64,000 bases of DNA from Chryseobacterium sp. MA9 (GTDB taxonomy: Bacteria > Bacteroidota > Bacteroidia > Flavobacteriales > Weeksellaceae). The translations under genes and the position numbers were made by a program. Every line of letters starts with the position of its first letter. The first letter of the stretch is position 1. This document shows positions 33,381-43,032 of the stretch, piece by piece. The notes below the pieces were generated by a model. The model was not told the origin of the DNA and did not search any database. It saw nothing but the letters and a program-made list of their open reading frames with translations. The stretch is from the NCBI RefSeq assembly GCF_024399315.1, contig NZ_CP075170.1:3596001-3660000 (forward strand), written 5' to 3'.

Positions 33381-34352
33381 ATGACAGCTCAATCAGTAAT
33401 GATCCCTTGGCAGGATCGCCCGGAAGGTTGCAATGATATCATGTGGAGGTTTTCCGAAAACCCGATCATTAACAGATACGCGATACCAACATCCAACAGT
33501 ATATTCAACAGTGCAGTGATCCCCTTTGAGGATGGATTTGCCGGAGTATTTCGTTGTGATAACAAGGCCGTACAGATGAATATTTTTGCTGGCTTCAGTA
33601 AAGATGGAATCAATTGGGATATCAACCATGATCCTATTGAAATGCAGGCAGGAAATACGGATATGATTGAATCCGATTACAAATATGATCCCCGCGTAAC
33701 CTTCATAGAAGACCGCTATTGGATCACATGGTGCAACGGATACAATGGTCCTACCATTGGAATTGGGTATACTTTTGATTTTAAAGAATTTTTTCAGTGC
33801 GAAAATGCCTTTCTTCCATTCAACAGAAACGGAGTTTTGTTCCCTGAAAAAATAAATGGTAAATATGCCATGTTGAGTCGTCCAAGTGATAACGGACATA
33901 CGCCTTTCGGTGATATTTATATCAGCTACAGTCCTGATATGAAGTACTGGGGAGAACACCGTTGCGTAATGAAAGTAACTCCTTTCGAAGACAGTGCATG
34001 GCAGTGCACAAAAATCGGAGGAGGGCCGGTTCCTATCAAAACAGAAGAAGGATGGCTGCTTTTCTATCATGGAGTGATCAATACCTGCAGAGGATTCAGA
34101 TATTCAATGGGAGCAGCTTTGCTTGATCTTGAAGATCCTACAAAAGTATTGTACAGAACGAAGCCTTACCTATTGGCTCCTGCTGAATTGTATGAACTGA
34201 CAGGAGATGTACCGAATGTGGTTTTCCCTTGTGCAGCATTGACCGAGGGGGACAAAGTAACAGTATATTATGGTGCTGCTGATACCGTGGTTGCAATTGC
34301 CTTTGGATACATCTCAGAAATCATTGATTTTATGAAAAAGAATTCAATTTAA
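33381..34352 (+). CDS. GH130 beta-1,4-mannoside phosphorylase
   Basis: A 323-aa cytoplasmic enzyme without signal peptide. The five-bladed GH130 propeller has the catalytic Asp103 in YKYDPRVT, equivalent to Asp104 described for the N-glycan enzyme UhgbMP. It also has [15 protein letters not shown] with the family's phosphate-binding region and [20 protein letters not shown] near residue 215. It would phosphorolyse Man-beta-1,4-GlcNAc (the N-glycan core) to mannose-1-phosphate and GlcNAc. Short mannan or mannosylglucose are alternatives within GH130. The context with Endo-type GH18, GH92 and GH125 favours the N-glycan core. Confidence 0.93.
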   Translation: MTAQSVMIPWQDRPEGCNDIMWRFSENPIINRYAIPTSNSIFNSAVIPFEDGFAGVFRCDNKAVQMNIFAGFSKDGINWDINHDPIEMQAGNTDMIESDYKYDPRVTFIEDRYWITWCNGYNGPTIGIGYTFDFKEFFQCENAFLPFNRNGVLFPEKINGKYAMLSRPSDNGHTPFGDIYISYSPDMKYWGEHRCVMKVTPFEDSAWQCTKIGGGPVPIKTEEGWLLFYHGVINTCRGFRYSMGAALLDLEDPTKVLYRTKPYLLAPAELYELTGDVPNVVFPCAALTEGDKVTVYYGAADTVVAIAFGYISEIIDFMKKNSI

Positions 34353-34480
34353 TACAGTAATATAAAGTTTAGGAAAATAGGTTAATCATCTTAATTTTCC
34401 CTTTTTCTGGGAATTTTATAATGGTTTTCCTATTTTTAAACCAACTTTTAAACAAAAAAATCTCCGATACCTCTCTTATC

Positions 34481-36712
34481 ATGAAAAAAGAACTGTTAAT
34501 CTGCTTTTTTACAACCCTGATTTCTGTAGCCAGTGCCCAGCAAAATAAAAACGATGTTTTATCCTGGGTAGATCCTTTTATAGGCACAGGAGGACATGGA
34601 CATACGTTTCCGGGGGCAACTACGCCATTCGGGATGATACAGCTGAGTCCGGATCAGAATACGAAAAGTGGTGACTGGGACTGGTGTTCCGGATATCATT
34701 ACAGCAGTAAGACGATCATGGGATTCAGTCATAACCATCTTAGCGGAACAGGATGGGCAGACCTTGGAGATATTCTGGTAATGCCTACCGTGGGACAGGT
34801 AAAAATGGTGCCGGGATCAGAAGAAAATCCTGAAACAGGTTACCGTTCAAAATTCACCCATGATAAAGAAATAGCGTCTCCGGGATATTATTCCGTAATG
34901 CTGGACAACTACGGAATTAAAGCAGAGCTTACCGCTTCCCCAAGAGTCGGATTCCACAAATATACTTTCCCGAAGAGTAGTGAAGCCAATATCATTATTG
35001 ATCCTACCAACAAAATCTTCGGAAATATCTACCATACTTTAGTAAGTGTGGAAGGCAATAATAAAATCAAAGGTTACTGCTACAGCAATGGCTGGGGAGG
35101 TAAACGGTTTGCTTACTTCGTGATGGAGTTTTCCAAACCGTTTAAGTCTTACGGCGTTTATGCTGACGGAAAAATCAAAAATGATGAAAAGATTGCCCTT
35201 GCCAAAGATGCTAAAGCTTTCGTAAGATTTTCAACAGAAGATCAGGAAAGTATCGAAGTAAAAGTATCTTTATCTCCGGTGAGCACAGAAAACGCGCAGG
35301 AAAACTTTGATACAGAAGCAACAAATGTTGACTTTGCAAAAGCGAAAGAAACTGCCCAAAAGACATGGAGAGATCTGATCGGAAGATTCCAGGTGACAGG
35401 AGGTACAGACAGCCAGAGAAAAATTTTCTATACGGGAGTTTACCATACCTTCATCGCACCCAACCTTTATATGGACGTGAATGGAGACTATGTTGCCGCT
35501 CAGGAAAATATGAATACAAAATGGTTCACCAACTACAGTACCTATTCTTACTGGGACGGATTCAGAGCAACCCATCCGCTATTGACCATTATGGATCAGA
35601 AACATACAAAAGAATTTGCCAATTCTCTTATCAGCAGATATACAGATCGTAAAGACCACATGCCAATCTGGGAATTGTGTGGATATGATAACTTCTGTAT
35701 GCTGGGCTATCACAGTGCTTCGGTAATTTGGGATGCTATCTCAAAAGGAGTTCCCGGTATTGATGCTGAAAAAGCATTTGCTGCAATGAAAGATGCTTCT
35801 TTAACGGATAAAATGAGCAGCAGCGATGGTGGCGGAGGGCTTAATGATTATATCAAATTAGGCTATACCCCATCAGAAAACGGAGCTTCTGTTTCTGCAA
35901 CACTGGAATATTCATATGATGACTGGTGTATTCAGCAGCTTGCAGAAAAATTAGGCAAAAAAGACGAAGCAGAAGTATATAAAAAACGTTCTATGAACTT
36001 CCTGAATACTTTCAATAAAGAAAATAATCACTTTTGGCCAAGACAAAAAGACGGGAAGTTCTTAGCAGATTTCACCCTTAACGACTGGAAAAAACTTCAG
36101 CCACACTGGGTTTCCGGAAATATCTGGGCTTATGATTTCTTTGTTCCTCATCAGATTGATGAAATGATGAATCTGTACGGAGGGAAAAAAGGATTTGAAG
36201 AAAAACTGGATAAAACCTTTACAGAAGCACTTCATATGGAAGGAGAACAACACGTAGATATCTCAGGATTCATTGGGTCTTTAGGATTTGGAGATGAACC
36301 GGGGCATCATGTTCCATACCTATACAATTATGCCGGAAGTCCTTATAAGACTCAGAAAATGGTAAAATATATCCGTGACAATATGTACGCAGCTAAACCT
36401 GATGGAATCGTTAATAACGAAGACTGCGGGCAAATGTCAGCATGGTATATCTTCTCATCACTAGGATTCTATCCTGTGACACCGGGCAAACCTGTTTATG
36501 CCATCGGAGCACCACAATTCCCGAAAGCTTCTTTAAAATTGGAAAACGGAAAAACGTTCACAGTAATTGCAGACAAAATATCAGACAAAAATATCTATGT
36601 TCAGAAAATGTTCCTGAACGGAAAAGAATACAAAAGCTGGGAACTGAATCACAGCGATATCATGAACGGTGGCGAACTGAGATTTGTAATGGGAAGCAAA
36701 CCGGTAAAATAA
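34481..36712 (+). CDS. GH92 alpha-mannosidase-like enzyme lacking the usual acid Glu
   Basis: A 743-aa exported protein from ATG 34481 (the longer frame from 34421 adds 20 unlikely residues); signal peptide ends near SVASAQ. Family motifs: VDPFIGTGGHGHTFPGA at about 30-46, FGDEPGHHVPYLYNYAG at 603-619, NEDCGQMSAW at 646-655. The canonical EGNxWxY motif, whose Glu is the general acid (Glu533 in BT3990), reads SGNIWAY here, with Ser545 replacing Glu. The paralogue at 43915 keeps Glu (534). GH92 enzymes are calcium-dependent inverting exo-alpha-mannosidases. A member that lost this Glu was reported to act on mannose-1-phospho-mannose, whose leaving group needs no acid. It sits between GH130 and GH125. 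Confidence 0.93.
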   Translation: MKKELLICFFTTLISVASAQQNKNDVLSWVDPFIGTGGHGHTFPGATTPFGMIQLSPDQNTKSGDWDWCSGYHYSSKTIMGFSHNHLSGTGWADLGDILVMPTVGQVKMVPGSEENPETGYRSKFTHDKEIASPGYYSVMLDNYGIKAELTASPRVGFHKYTFPKSSEANIIIDPTNKIFGNIYHTLVSVEGNNKIKGYCYSNGWGGKRFAYFVMEFSKPFKSYGVYADGKIKNDEKIALAKDAKAFVRFSTEDQESIEVKVSLSPVSTENAQENFDTEATNVDFAKAKETAQKTWRDLIGRFQVTGGTDSQRKIFYTGVYHTFIAPNLYMDVNGDYVAAQENMNTKWFTNYSTYSYWDGFRATHPLLTIMDQKHTKEFANSLISRYTDRKDHMPIWELCGYDNFCMLGYHSASVIWDAISKGVPGIDAEKAFAAMKDASLTDKMSSSDGGGGLNDYIKLGYTPSENGASVSATLEYSYDDWCIQQLAEKLGKKDEAEVYKKRSMNFLNTFNKENNHFWPRQKDGKFLADFTLNDWKKLQPHWVSGNIWAYDFFVPHQIDEMMNLYGGKKGFEEKLDKTFTEALHMEGEQHVDISGFIGSLGFGDEPGHHVPYLYNYAGSPYKTQKMVKYIRDNMYAAKPDGIVNNEDCGQMSAWYIFSSLGFYPVTPGKPVYAIGAPQFPKASLKLENGKTFTVIADKISDKNIYVQKMFLNGKEYKSWELNHSDIMNGGELRFVMGSKPVK

Positions 36713-36744
36713 GACTCATAAAAATAAACGAAACAAAAGTATCA

Positions 36745-38172
36745 ATGGAAAGGAGAAATTTTATTAAAACAAGTGCACTGGCAGGAGCCGGATTGCTTTT
36801 TACTCAGAATGTTTTTGCTAAAAATTTAGTGCTGGACGATTTTCCTGTTGTCCGTGTTCCTAAAGATAAAAGACATTTTACCAGCGAATCCGTAGAAAAT
36901 GCTATTGCAGCGTTTAAAAAGAAAGTAAAAAACAAAGAGCTAAGCTGGCTTTTTGAAAACTGCTTCCCGAATACATTAGATACTACTGTTTATTATACAG
37001 AAACCAGCGGAACACCGGATACATATGTGATTACTGGGGATATTGATGCCATGTGGCTTCGTGACAGTTCTGCACAGGTTTTCCCTTATCTGCAGTTCTC
37101 GAAAAAAGATGAAAAGCTGCACAAACTTATTTCAGGAGTTATTCATAAGCAGACCACATTCATCCTGAAAGATCCTTACGCCAATGCTTTCTATAATGAT
37201 GATCAGAAGATCAGTAAATGGAAAGAATATGATCATACTGATATGAAGCCGGGAACCCATGAAAGAAAATGGGAGATTGATTCCCTTTGCTATCCTATCC
37301 GTCTGGCTTACCACTTCTGGAAGACAACAGGAGATACAAAACCTTTCGATGCCAACTGGCTGAAAGGAATTAAACTTACCCTGCAGACTTTCACAGAACA
37401 GCAGAGAAAAAATGATCTGGGACCTTACAAGTTTGAGCGTACTACAGCTTGGGCAACAGACGGTGTTCCTATGGGAGGATATGGCTATCCAACGAAACCT
37501 GTAGGGCTTATCAGTTCTATGTTCCGTCCAAGTGATGATGCTACTATTTATGGATTCCTGATTCCGTCTAACTTATTTGCAGTAGTAAGCTTACGTCAGG
37601 CAGCAGAAATGGTTTCTCAGATTAAAAATGAAAAAACATTGGCCCAACAGCTGAACAGCCTTGCTGATGAGGTAGATGCAGCCATCAAAAAATACGGAAT
37701 TTACAATCATCCGGAGTTTGGAAAAATATATGCTTTTGAAGTGAATGGCTTCGGAAGTTATAACCTGATGGATGATGCGAACTGTCCAAGTTTGCTGGGA
37801 CTGCCTTATCTGGATGCGGTGAAAGCTGATGACCCTGTGTATTTGAATACAAGAAAATTTGTGTGGTCAGAAAACAACCCGTTCTTCTTCAAAGGTAAGC
37901 TGGCAGAAGGAATAGGAGGTCCGCATATTGGACTTGACATGATCTGGCCAATGAGTATCATAATGAAGGCACTCACTACCAAAGACAAAAGTGAGATAAG
38001 ATGGTGTATAGATACCTTACAGAAAACGCACGGAGGAACAGGCTTTATGCATGAATCCTTCCATAAAGACGATGCCAAAAAATTCACCAGAGAATGGTTT
38101 GCATGGGCAAATACCTTATTTGGCGAATTGTTATGGAAAACCTTTAACGAAAACCCTGAGCTACTGACATAG
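36745..38172 (+). CDS. GH125 exo-alpha-1,6-mannosidase
   Basis: A 475-aa enzyme from ATG 36745; the open frame runs 101 codons further back, but that stretch overlaps the GH92 gene and reads as nonsense. The N-terminus MERRNFIKTSALAGAG is a twin-arginine-like or Sec signal (to about residue 25), so it is periplasmic. GH125 signatures include ITGDIDAMWLRDSSAQVFPY, HERKWEIDSLCYPIRLAYHF and ATDGVPMGGYGYPTKPVG. The family removes non-reducing alpha-1,6-mannose from N-glycans with inversion and without metal. It follows GH92 by 32 nt and precedes the GH18 pair. Confidence 0.94.
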   Translation: MERRNFIKTSALAGAGLLFTQNVFAKNLVLDDFPVVRVPKDKRHFTSESVENAIAAFKKKVKNKELSWLFENCFPNTLDTTVYYTETSGTPDTYVITGDIDAMWLRDSSAQVFPYLQFSKKDEKLHKLISGVIHKQTTFILKDPYANAFYNDDQKISKWKEYDHTDMKPGTHERKWEIDSLCYPIRLAYHFWKTTGDTKPFDANWLKGIKLTLQTFTEQQRKNDLGPYKFERTTAWATDGVPMGGYGYPTKPVGLISSMFRPSDDATIYGFLIPSNLFAVVSLRQAAEMVSQIKNEKTLAQQLNSLADEVDAAIKKYGIYNHPEFGKIYAFEVNGFGSYNLMDDANCPSLLGLPYLDAVKADDPVYLNTRKFVWSENNPFFFKGKLAEGIGGPHIGLDMIWPMSIIMKALTTKDKSEIRWCIDTLQKTHGGTGFMHESFHKDDAKKFTREWFAWANTLFGELLWKTFNENPELLT

Positions 38173-38281
38173 CCCACCCTTTTATATGGTTTATTCATCT
38201 GAGATTCCTTCCCGAAAAAGAAAGAGTCAGGGGAATGCTATATAAAATTCAGACACCAAACCACCTTAAAAAAATTATACA

Positions 38282-40435
38282 ATGAAAAAAAAATCCATCT
38301 TTACCGCGCTGATTGCCATGATGCTTCAGTCAGGTTCTCTGATTAACGCACAACAGCTTAGTCCTACAGGAATATGCTATGTGGAAGTGAATAACAACAA
38401 CCTCCTGAATGCAGGAGCGTACAAACTGCAGACATCGAACAGCTATCTGTTCAATGTTGTAAATATTTTTGCGGCCAATATTAATTACGATACCAGCCGT
38501 GGAAGAGCCTATCTGTATTCCAATAACAATGTTACCAAAGTTCTTACCAATGCAGATACCTACATAAAGCCACTTCAGCAAAAAGGAATGAAAGTAGTAC
38601 TAACTATTTTGGGAAATCACCAGGGTGCAGGGATCTGTAATTTTCCTACCCGTGAAGCTGCAAAAGACTTTGCATTACAGCTTGCCAATACAGTGAATAC
38701 CTATGGTCTTGATGGAATTGATTTTGATGATGAATACTCAGAATACGGAAAGAACGGCACTGGGCAGCCTAATGACAGTTCTTTTGTCATGCTTGTTCAG
38801 GAGCTAAGAGCATTATTACCAAATAAAATTATTTCATTCTATTATTACGGAGATGCCGCTTCAAGACTTTCCTGGAACGGAGCCAGAGTTGGAGATAATG
38901 TTAACTATAGCTGGAATGCTATGTACGGCACATTCTCTGCCCCAAATGTACCACCTCTTACCAAAGCACAAATTTCTCCAGCAGCCGTTTGGATGGGAAA
39001 TACTTCCAATTCTACAACTACCAGCCTGGCGACACAGACTAAAAATGGTGGATACGGAGTATTCATGTGGTATGATTTACATGGAACGAATGAAACATCA
39101 CAACTTTCAGCAGGAACCCAAACGCTGTACGGAGAGCCAACTGTCTTAAGCGGCACTTTACAGTCGTGGACACAAGGTACAAATTGTGATGCACCTATCG
39201 GATTGTACACAAGCAACCTTACAGGAACAAGTGCAAAACTAAACTGGTCTGCCGTAGGAACCAATACTTATGATATTGATTATAAACCTGCTTCTTCAAC
39301 AACATGGACAAATGCGGTGTCAGCCACAAGCTCAACTTCTGTAACTATTTCCGGATTAACAGCTAATACGGAATATGACTGGAGAATCAGAACCAATTGC
39401 AGCGTGAAAAGTGCCTATATGTTTGCTCCAAGATTTACAAGCACTTCAGGAACAACGCCTACAGGTTCTTACGCATTATCTCTGGATGGAAGCAGTGAAT
39501 CTGGAGCAGCCGGAAACCTTACACTGAGCGGTTCTGCATTATCTTTTGAAGGATGGATCAAACCTTCGTCATTCAAATCAGCGTCTCCATATATTTCATC
39601 TATCATGGGAACAGAAGTAAGCGACAGTAACTCTGCCTTCTTACGATTAGGAGATGCAGGTCTGGCTAATAATAAGCTTCAGTTTGTTGTAAGTATTAAT
39701 AATGTACAGCAAAAACTGGCTTCCGCAACAGCCTTGAATGCCAATACCTGGTATCATGTGGCAGCTACCTATGATGGTGCCAATATGAAAATTTACATCA
39801 ATGGTACTCTTGATGCAACTAAAGCACAGACCGGAAGTGTGAATTCAACAGGCGCATTCAACGTTGGATATTTATATAACACATCAAGAAACTTCAATGG
39901 AAAAATAGATGAGATAAGAGTTTGGAAACGCGCATTGAGCCAGACGGAAATCAGCCAGAATATGTGTAATGTTTCTATTCCGGCTACTTCACTGGCTGCT
40001 TATTGGAAGTTTAATGAAGGCAGTGGTTCTTCTGTTCAGGATACTTCCGGAAATGGTGTGACTTTAACGTTAACGGGTGTTGATTCTTCTAATTGGGGAA
40101 CAGATGTACCATGTACAACAGGAAGTTCAGCATTCGCAAGGACGGCAGGAGGCCAAAAGGCAATAAATGTGGGAGAAACAAGCATTAAAAATCAGATAAA
40201 ATTATATCCTAATCCGGTAAGCAAATCTTCATTATTGACAGTTTCTGTTCCGGATGAATACAGCAAAGGAAAATTAACGGTTTATGATTTTAACGGAAGA
40301 ATCGTAGACACAAAATCACTGAATTCAGGAGACAATCAATACGAATTAAGCAGAATTCCTGCAGGAAACTATATCGTTCAGTTTGAATCTTATGATGGAA
40401 GCTTAAAACAATCCGAAAAACTAATTGTAAAATAA
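38282..40435 (+). CDS. GH18 Endo-H/F-like endo-beta-N-acetylglucosaminidase, T9SS-exported (first copy)
   Basis: A 717-aa secreted enzyme. Signal peptide 1-23; GH18 domain about 25-285 with the catalytic DxxDxDxE motif DGIDFDDE at 144-151 (acid Glu151). The following EYSEYGKNGTGQPNDSSFVM closely resembles Endo H. An FN3 domain (about 302-388), a LamG/concanavalin-like domain (about 396-600) and a T9SS type A sorting domain (about 637-717, LYPNPVSKS) follow. It should cut the GlcNAc-GlcNAc bond of high-mannose N-glycans at the cell surface, leaving one GlcNAc on the protein. Known Endo F/H enzymes are short single-domain proteins, so the lectin-like tail is notable. A strong terminator follows the gene. 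Confidence 0.93.
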   Translation: MKKKSIFTALIAMMLQSGSLINAQQLSPTGICYVEVNNNNLLNAGAYKLQTSNSYLFNVVNIFAANINYDTSRGRAYLYSNNNVTKVLTNADTYIKPLQQKGMKVVLTILGNHQGAGICNFPTREAAKDFALQLANTVNTYGLDGIDFDDEYSEYGKNGTGQPNDSSFVMLVQELRALLPNKIISFYYYGDAASRLSWNGARVGDNVNYSWNAMYGTFSAPNVPPLTKAQISPAAVWMGNTSNSTTTSLATQTKNGGYGVFMWYDLHGTNETSQLSAGTQTLYGEPTVLSGTLQSWTQGTNCDAPIGLYTSNLTGTSAKLNWSAVGTNTYDIDYKPASSTTWTNAVSATSSTSVTISGLTANTEYDWRIRTNCSVKSAYMFAPRFTSTSGTTPTGSYALSLDGSSESGAAGNLTLSGSALSFEGWIKPSSFKSASPYISSIMGTEVSDSNSAFLRLGDAGLANNKLQFVVSINNVQQKLASATALNANTWYHVAATYDGANMKIYINGTLDATKAQTGSVNSTGAFNVGYLYNTSRNFNGKIDEIRVWKRALSQTEISQNMCNVSIPATSLAAYWKFNEGSGSSVQDTSGNGVTLTLTGVDSSNWGTDVPCTTGSSAFARTAGGQKAINVGETSIKNQIKLYPNPVSKSSLLTVSVPDEYSKGKLTVYDFNGRIVDTKSLNSGDNQYELSRIPAGNYIVQFESYDGSLKQSEKLIVK

Positions 40436-40442
40436 TAACCCC

Positions 40443-40472
40443 AGTCATTGGGCTTCGGCCCAATGACTTTTC
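40443..40472 (+). terminator. Intrinsic terminator between the two GH18 genes
   Basis: Perfect 11-nt arms AGTCATTGGGC/GCCCAATGACT (40443-40453, 40458-40468) close a TTCG tetraloop and are followed by TTTTC. It lies inside the locus, 25 nt before the next start. Confidence 0.85.
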
Positions 40473-40492
40473 TACTACAAAATTGATATACT

Positions 40493-42901
40493 ATGAGAAA
40501 AAAATCCTTTTTTATTCCCTTAATGGCCCTGATGCTTCAGTCAGCTCCGTTGCTCAAAGCCCAGCAGCTTGATCCTTTGGGAGTCTGCTATGTGGAAGTG
40601 AACAACAATAATATGCTGAATGCAGGCTCATATACTTTGCAGAATACCAACAGGCAGCTTTTTGATGTTGCCATTATTTTTGCAGCGAATATCAACTATG
40701 ATGTTTCCAAAAACCGTGCTTATATTTCAAACAATAACAACGTTACCAAAGTCCTTAATGATGTCAATACCTATGTAAAGCCTTTACAGCAAAAAGGGAT
40801 AAAAGTACTACTCGATCTTTTAGGAAATCACCAGGGAGCCGGAATTTCTAATTTTCCTAACCGGGAGGCGGCAAAAGACTTCGCTCTACAGGTGGCTCAC
40901 ACTGTTTATACTTACGGTCTGGATGGAGTAGATCTTGATGATGAATATGCAGGATACGGAAATAACGGAACAGGGCAGCCTAATAACAGTTCTTTTGTAA
41001 TGCTTTTGCAGGAATTGAAAGCGGCAATGCCGGATAAACTGATTACATTCTACTACTATGGTCCGGCTACAACCAGACAAACTTATAATGGAGACTTAGC
41101 AGGAAATTATATAGATTACACATGGAACGCAATGTATAGTACATATAATGCACCTGTTGTTCCACCTCTTGATAAATCCAAAATTTCTGCAGCTGCAACT
41201 TGGATACAGAACTCGAATCCAAGCTCAACTTCTGCCACTACACTGGCCAGCTTAGCTACCAGTACAAAAAATGATCAATATGGTGTGTTCATGTGGTATG
41301 ATCTGGCAGGAACCAATGTAGCCAGCTATCTGAGTACAGGTTCCAATATTCTTTATAATGAAAATACATTATTAAGCGGTCAGCTGTATTCATGGTCTCA
41401 GGGACAAACCTGTGATCCGCCATTGGGACTTGATGTTTCCAATGTGACAGGAACTTCAGCAAAACTGAACTGGACTTCCAATGCTTCACAGTCTTATAAT
41501 ATTGATTACAAACCAGCCAATTCTACAGTATGGACGAATGTGGCCAATAATTATTCAGGAAATAATATTGTCATCAACAACCTTACCCTGAATACAAATT
41601 ACGATTGGAGAATACAGTCCAACTGTTCTCCTACATTAACAAGTACTTATATTTTTGCACCAAGGTTTAACTCCGGAAGTGGCTGCACTACGCCATCAGG
41701 ATTAACTTCCGGAAGTTTCCTTGGTAATACAGCTCAATTGTCATGGGATGCAGGAAATGCAACTTCATATACACTGCAATACAAAACAGCAGCAGCTACA
41801 ACCTGGTCTGAAATTCCGAATATTACAACCAACACCTATTCATTACAAAACCTGACAGCCAATACAAGTTATGTATGGAAAGTACAGGCTTCATGTGCAG
41901 GAGGAACTACAAGTGCCTATTCTGGAGAAGGATCATTCAACAGTGGTTTCGCTCCTGTTACAAGTCCTGGAGCAAGATCTCTTTCATTCAATGGAAGCAC
42001 GCACTATCTTAATGCCGGACAATTTAATCTGAGTGGAAATGGCGTGACCTTTGAAGGTTGGGTAAAAGTAAATGCTTTCAAAACAGGCTTCCCGTATATT
42101 TCGTCAGTGATGGGTGTAGAAGTAGGAGATAACAACTCCGCAATGCTTAGATTCGGAGACGGAAATCTGGCGAATAACAAGCTTCAGTTTATATTGAGTT
42201 TCGGTTCATCACAGGTGAAACTTAACACGAATACAGCATTCAACGCCAATACATGGTATCATATTGCAGCCACTTATGATGGAGCAGCAATGAAGATCTA
42301 TGTCAATGGTAATCTTGACGCAAGTTTTGCAGTAACGGGTAACTTTACAGCAAACGGAATCCTTTATCTGGGAAGAAACTATGACAATTCCCGTACAATC
42401 AACGGTTTCCTGGATGAATTCAGAGTTTGGAAAAAAGCATTAACACCACAGGAAATCCTGAGTAACAGCTGTAATGTTCCTGCCAACTCAACGGGGCTTG
42501 AAGCTAACTGGAAAATGGATGAAGGAAGTGGAATGGGAGCTTTAGATGCTACGGCCAACACTCATTTTGCAACCCTGATCAATATGACAGATGCTAACTG
42601 GAGAACAGATGTTGCCTGTGCTTCATCTCTTGCGGTAAAAGATGTTGAATCCGTAAAAGAGAGCAGTTCCGTTTACCCGAATCCTGTGAAACGAGGAAAT
42701 GATATTCATTTTGCCATCAGCGACAGCTCAGCGAGTGAAGTAGCATTGTATGATGCTTCAGGAAAATTGCTCAAAAAACAGAATATTAATCAAAATAATA
42801 ATGCAGTGAATACGCAGGATTTAATCAGTGGTACTTATATTTACAAGATTACATCTGCAAACAATAAAGTAATATCAACAGGTAAAATTATTGTGAAGTA
42901 A
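40493..42901 (+). CDS. GH18 Endo-H/F-like endoglycosidase, T9SS-exported (second copy)
   Basis: An 802-aa paralogue of the preceding gene. The first about 300 residues align almost without gaps: signal 1-23 and DxxDxDxE as DGVDLDDE at 144-151 with Glu151. It differs in having two FN3 domains (about 303-390 and 393-480) before the LamG-like domain (about 490-700), plus a T9SS sorting domain (about 725-802, VYPNPVKRGND). The pair arose by tandem duplication followed by gain or loss of one FN3 unit. The two may split substrates, for example high-mannose versus hybrid glycans. The gene lies after an internal terminator and is itself followed by a strong terminator. Confidence 0.93.
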   Translation: MRKKSFFIPLMALMLQSAPLLKAQQLDPLGVCYVEVNNNNMLNAGSYTLQNTNRQLFDVAIIFAANINYDVSKNRAYISNNNNVTKVLNDVNTYVKPLQQKGIKVLLDLLGNHQGAGISNFPNREAAKDFALQVAHTVYTYGLDGVDLDDEYAGYGNNGTGQPNNSSFVMLLQELKAAMPDKLITFYYYGPATTRQTYNGDLAGNYIDYTWNAMYSTYNAPVVPPLDKSKISAAATWIQNSNPSSTSATTLASLATSTKNDQYGVFMWYDLAGTNVASYLSTGSNILYNENTLLSGQLYSWSQGQTCDPPLGLDVSNVTGTSAKLNWTSNASQSYNIDYKPANSTVWTNVANNYSGNNIVINNLTLNTNYDWRIQSNCSPTLTSTYIFAPRFNSGSGCTTPSGLTSGSFLGNTAQLSWDAGNATSYTLQYKTAAATTWSEIPNITTNTYSLQNLTANTSYVWKVQASCAGGTTSAYSGEGSFNSGFAPVTSPGARSLSFNGSTHYLNAGQFNLSGNGVTFEGWVKVNAFKTGFPYISSVMGVEVGDNNSAMLRFGDGNLANNKLQFILSFGSSQVKLNTNTAFNANTWYHIAATYDGAAMKIYVNGNLDASFAVTGNFTANGILYLGRNYDNSRTINGFLDEFRVWKKALTPQEILSNSCNVPANSTGLEANWKMDEGSGMGALDATANTHFATLINMTDANWRTDVACASSLAVKDVESVKESSSVYPNPVKRGNDIHFAISDSSASEVALYDASGKLLKKQNINQNNNAVNTQDLISGTYIYKITSANNKVISTGKIIVK

Positions 42902-42957
42902 CATTCAGATAATGAGATAATTACCATAGATAATAGTATAAAGTCTGAAATACAAAG

Positions 42958-42995
42958 CAGACAGACAGAGGTATACTTCTGTTTGTCTGTTTTTT
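42958..42995 (+). terminator. Terminator after the second GH18 gene
   Basis: 12-nt arms CAGACAGACAGA/TCTGTTTGTCTG (42958-42969, 42978-42989; one G-U pair) with 8-nt loop and T6 run. It separates the GH18 pair from the ROK-GH92-isomerase part. Confidence 0.85.
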
Positions 42996-43032
42996 CACTC
43001 ACAGGGATGTCTTGAATTTAAAATAAAAAATA

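Noticed and set aside
33393..34070. 225-codon minus-strand frame opposite the GH130 gene
   Set aside because: GH130 on the plus strand has intact family motifs; the antisense frame reads as a Cys/Phe-rich shadow with no recognisable domain or signal.
36442..36744. 101-codon N-terminal extension of the GH125 gene
   Set aside because: It overlaps the end of GH92 and reads as nonsense (many Cys/Arg); the ATG at 36745 opens a clear signal peptide.
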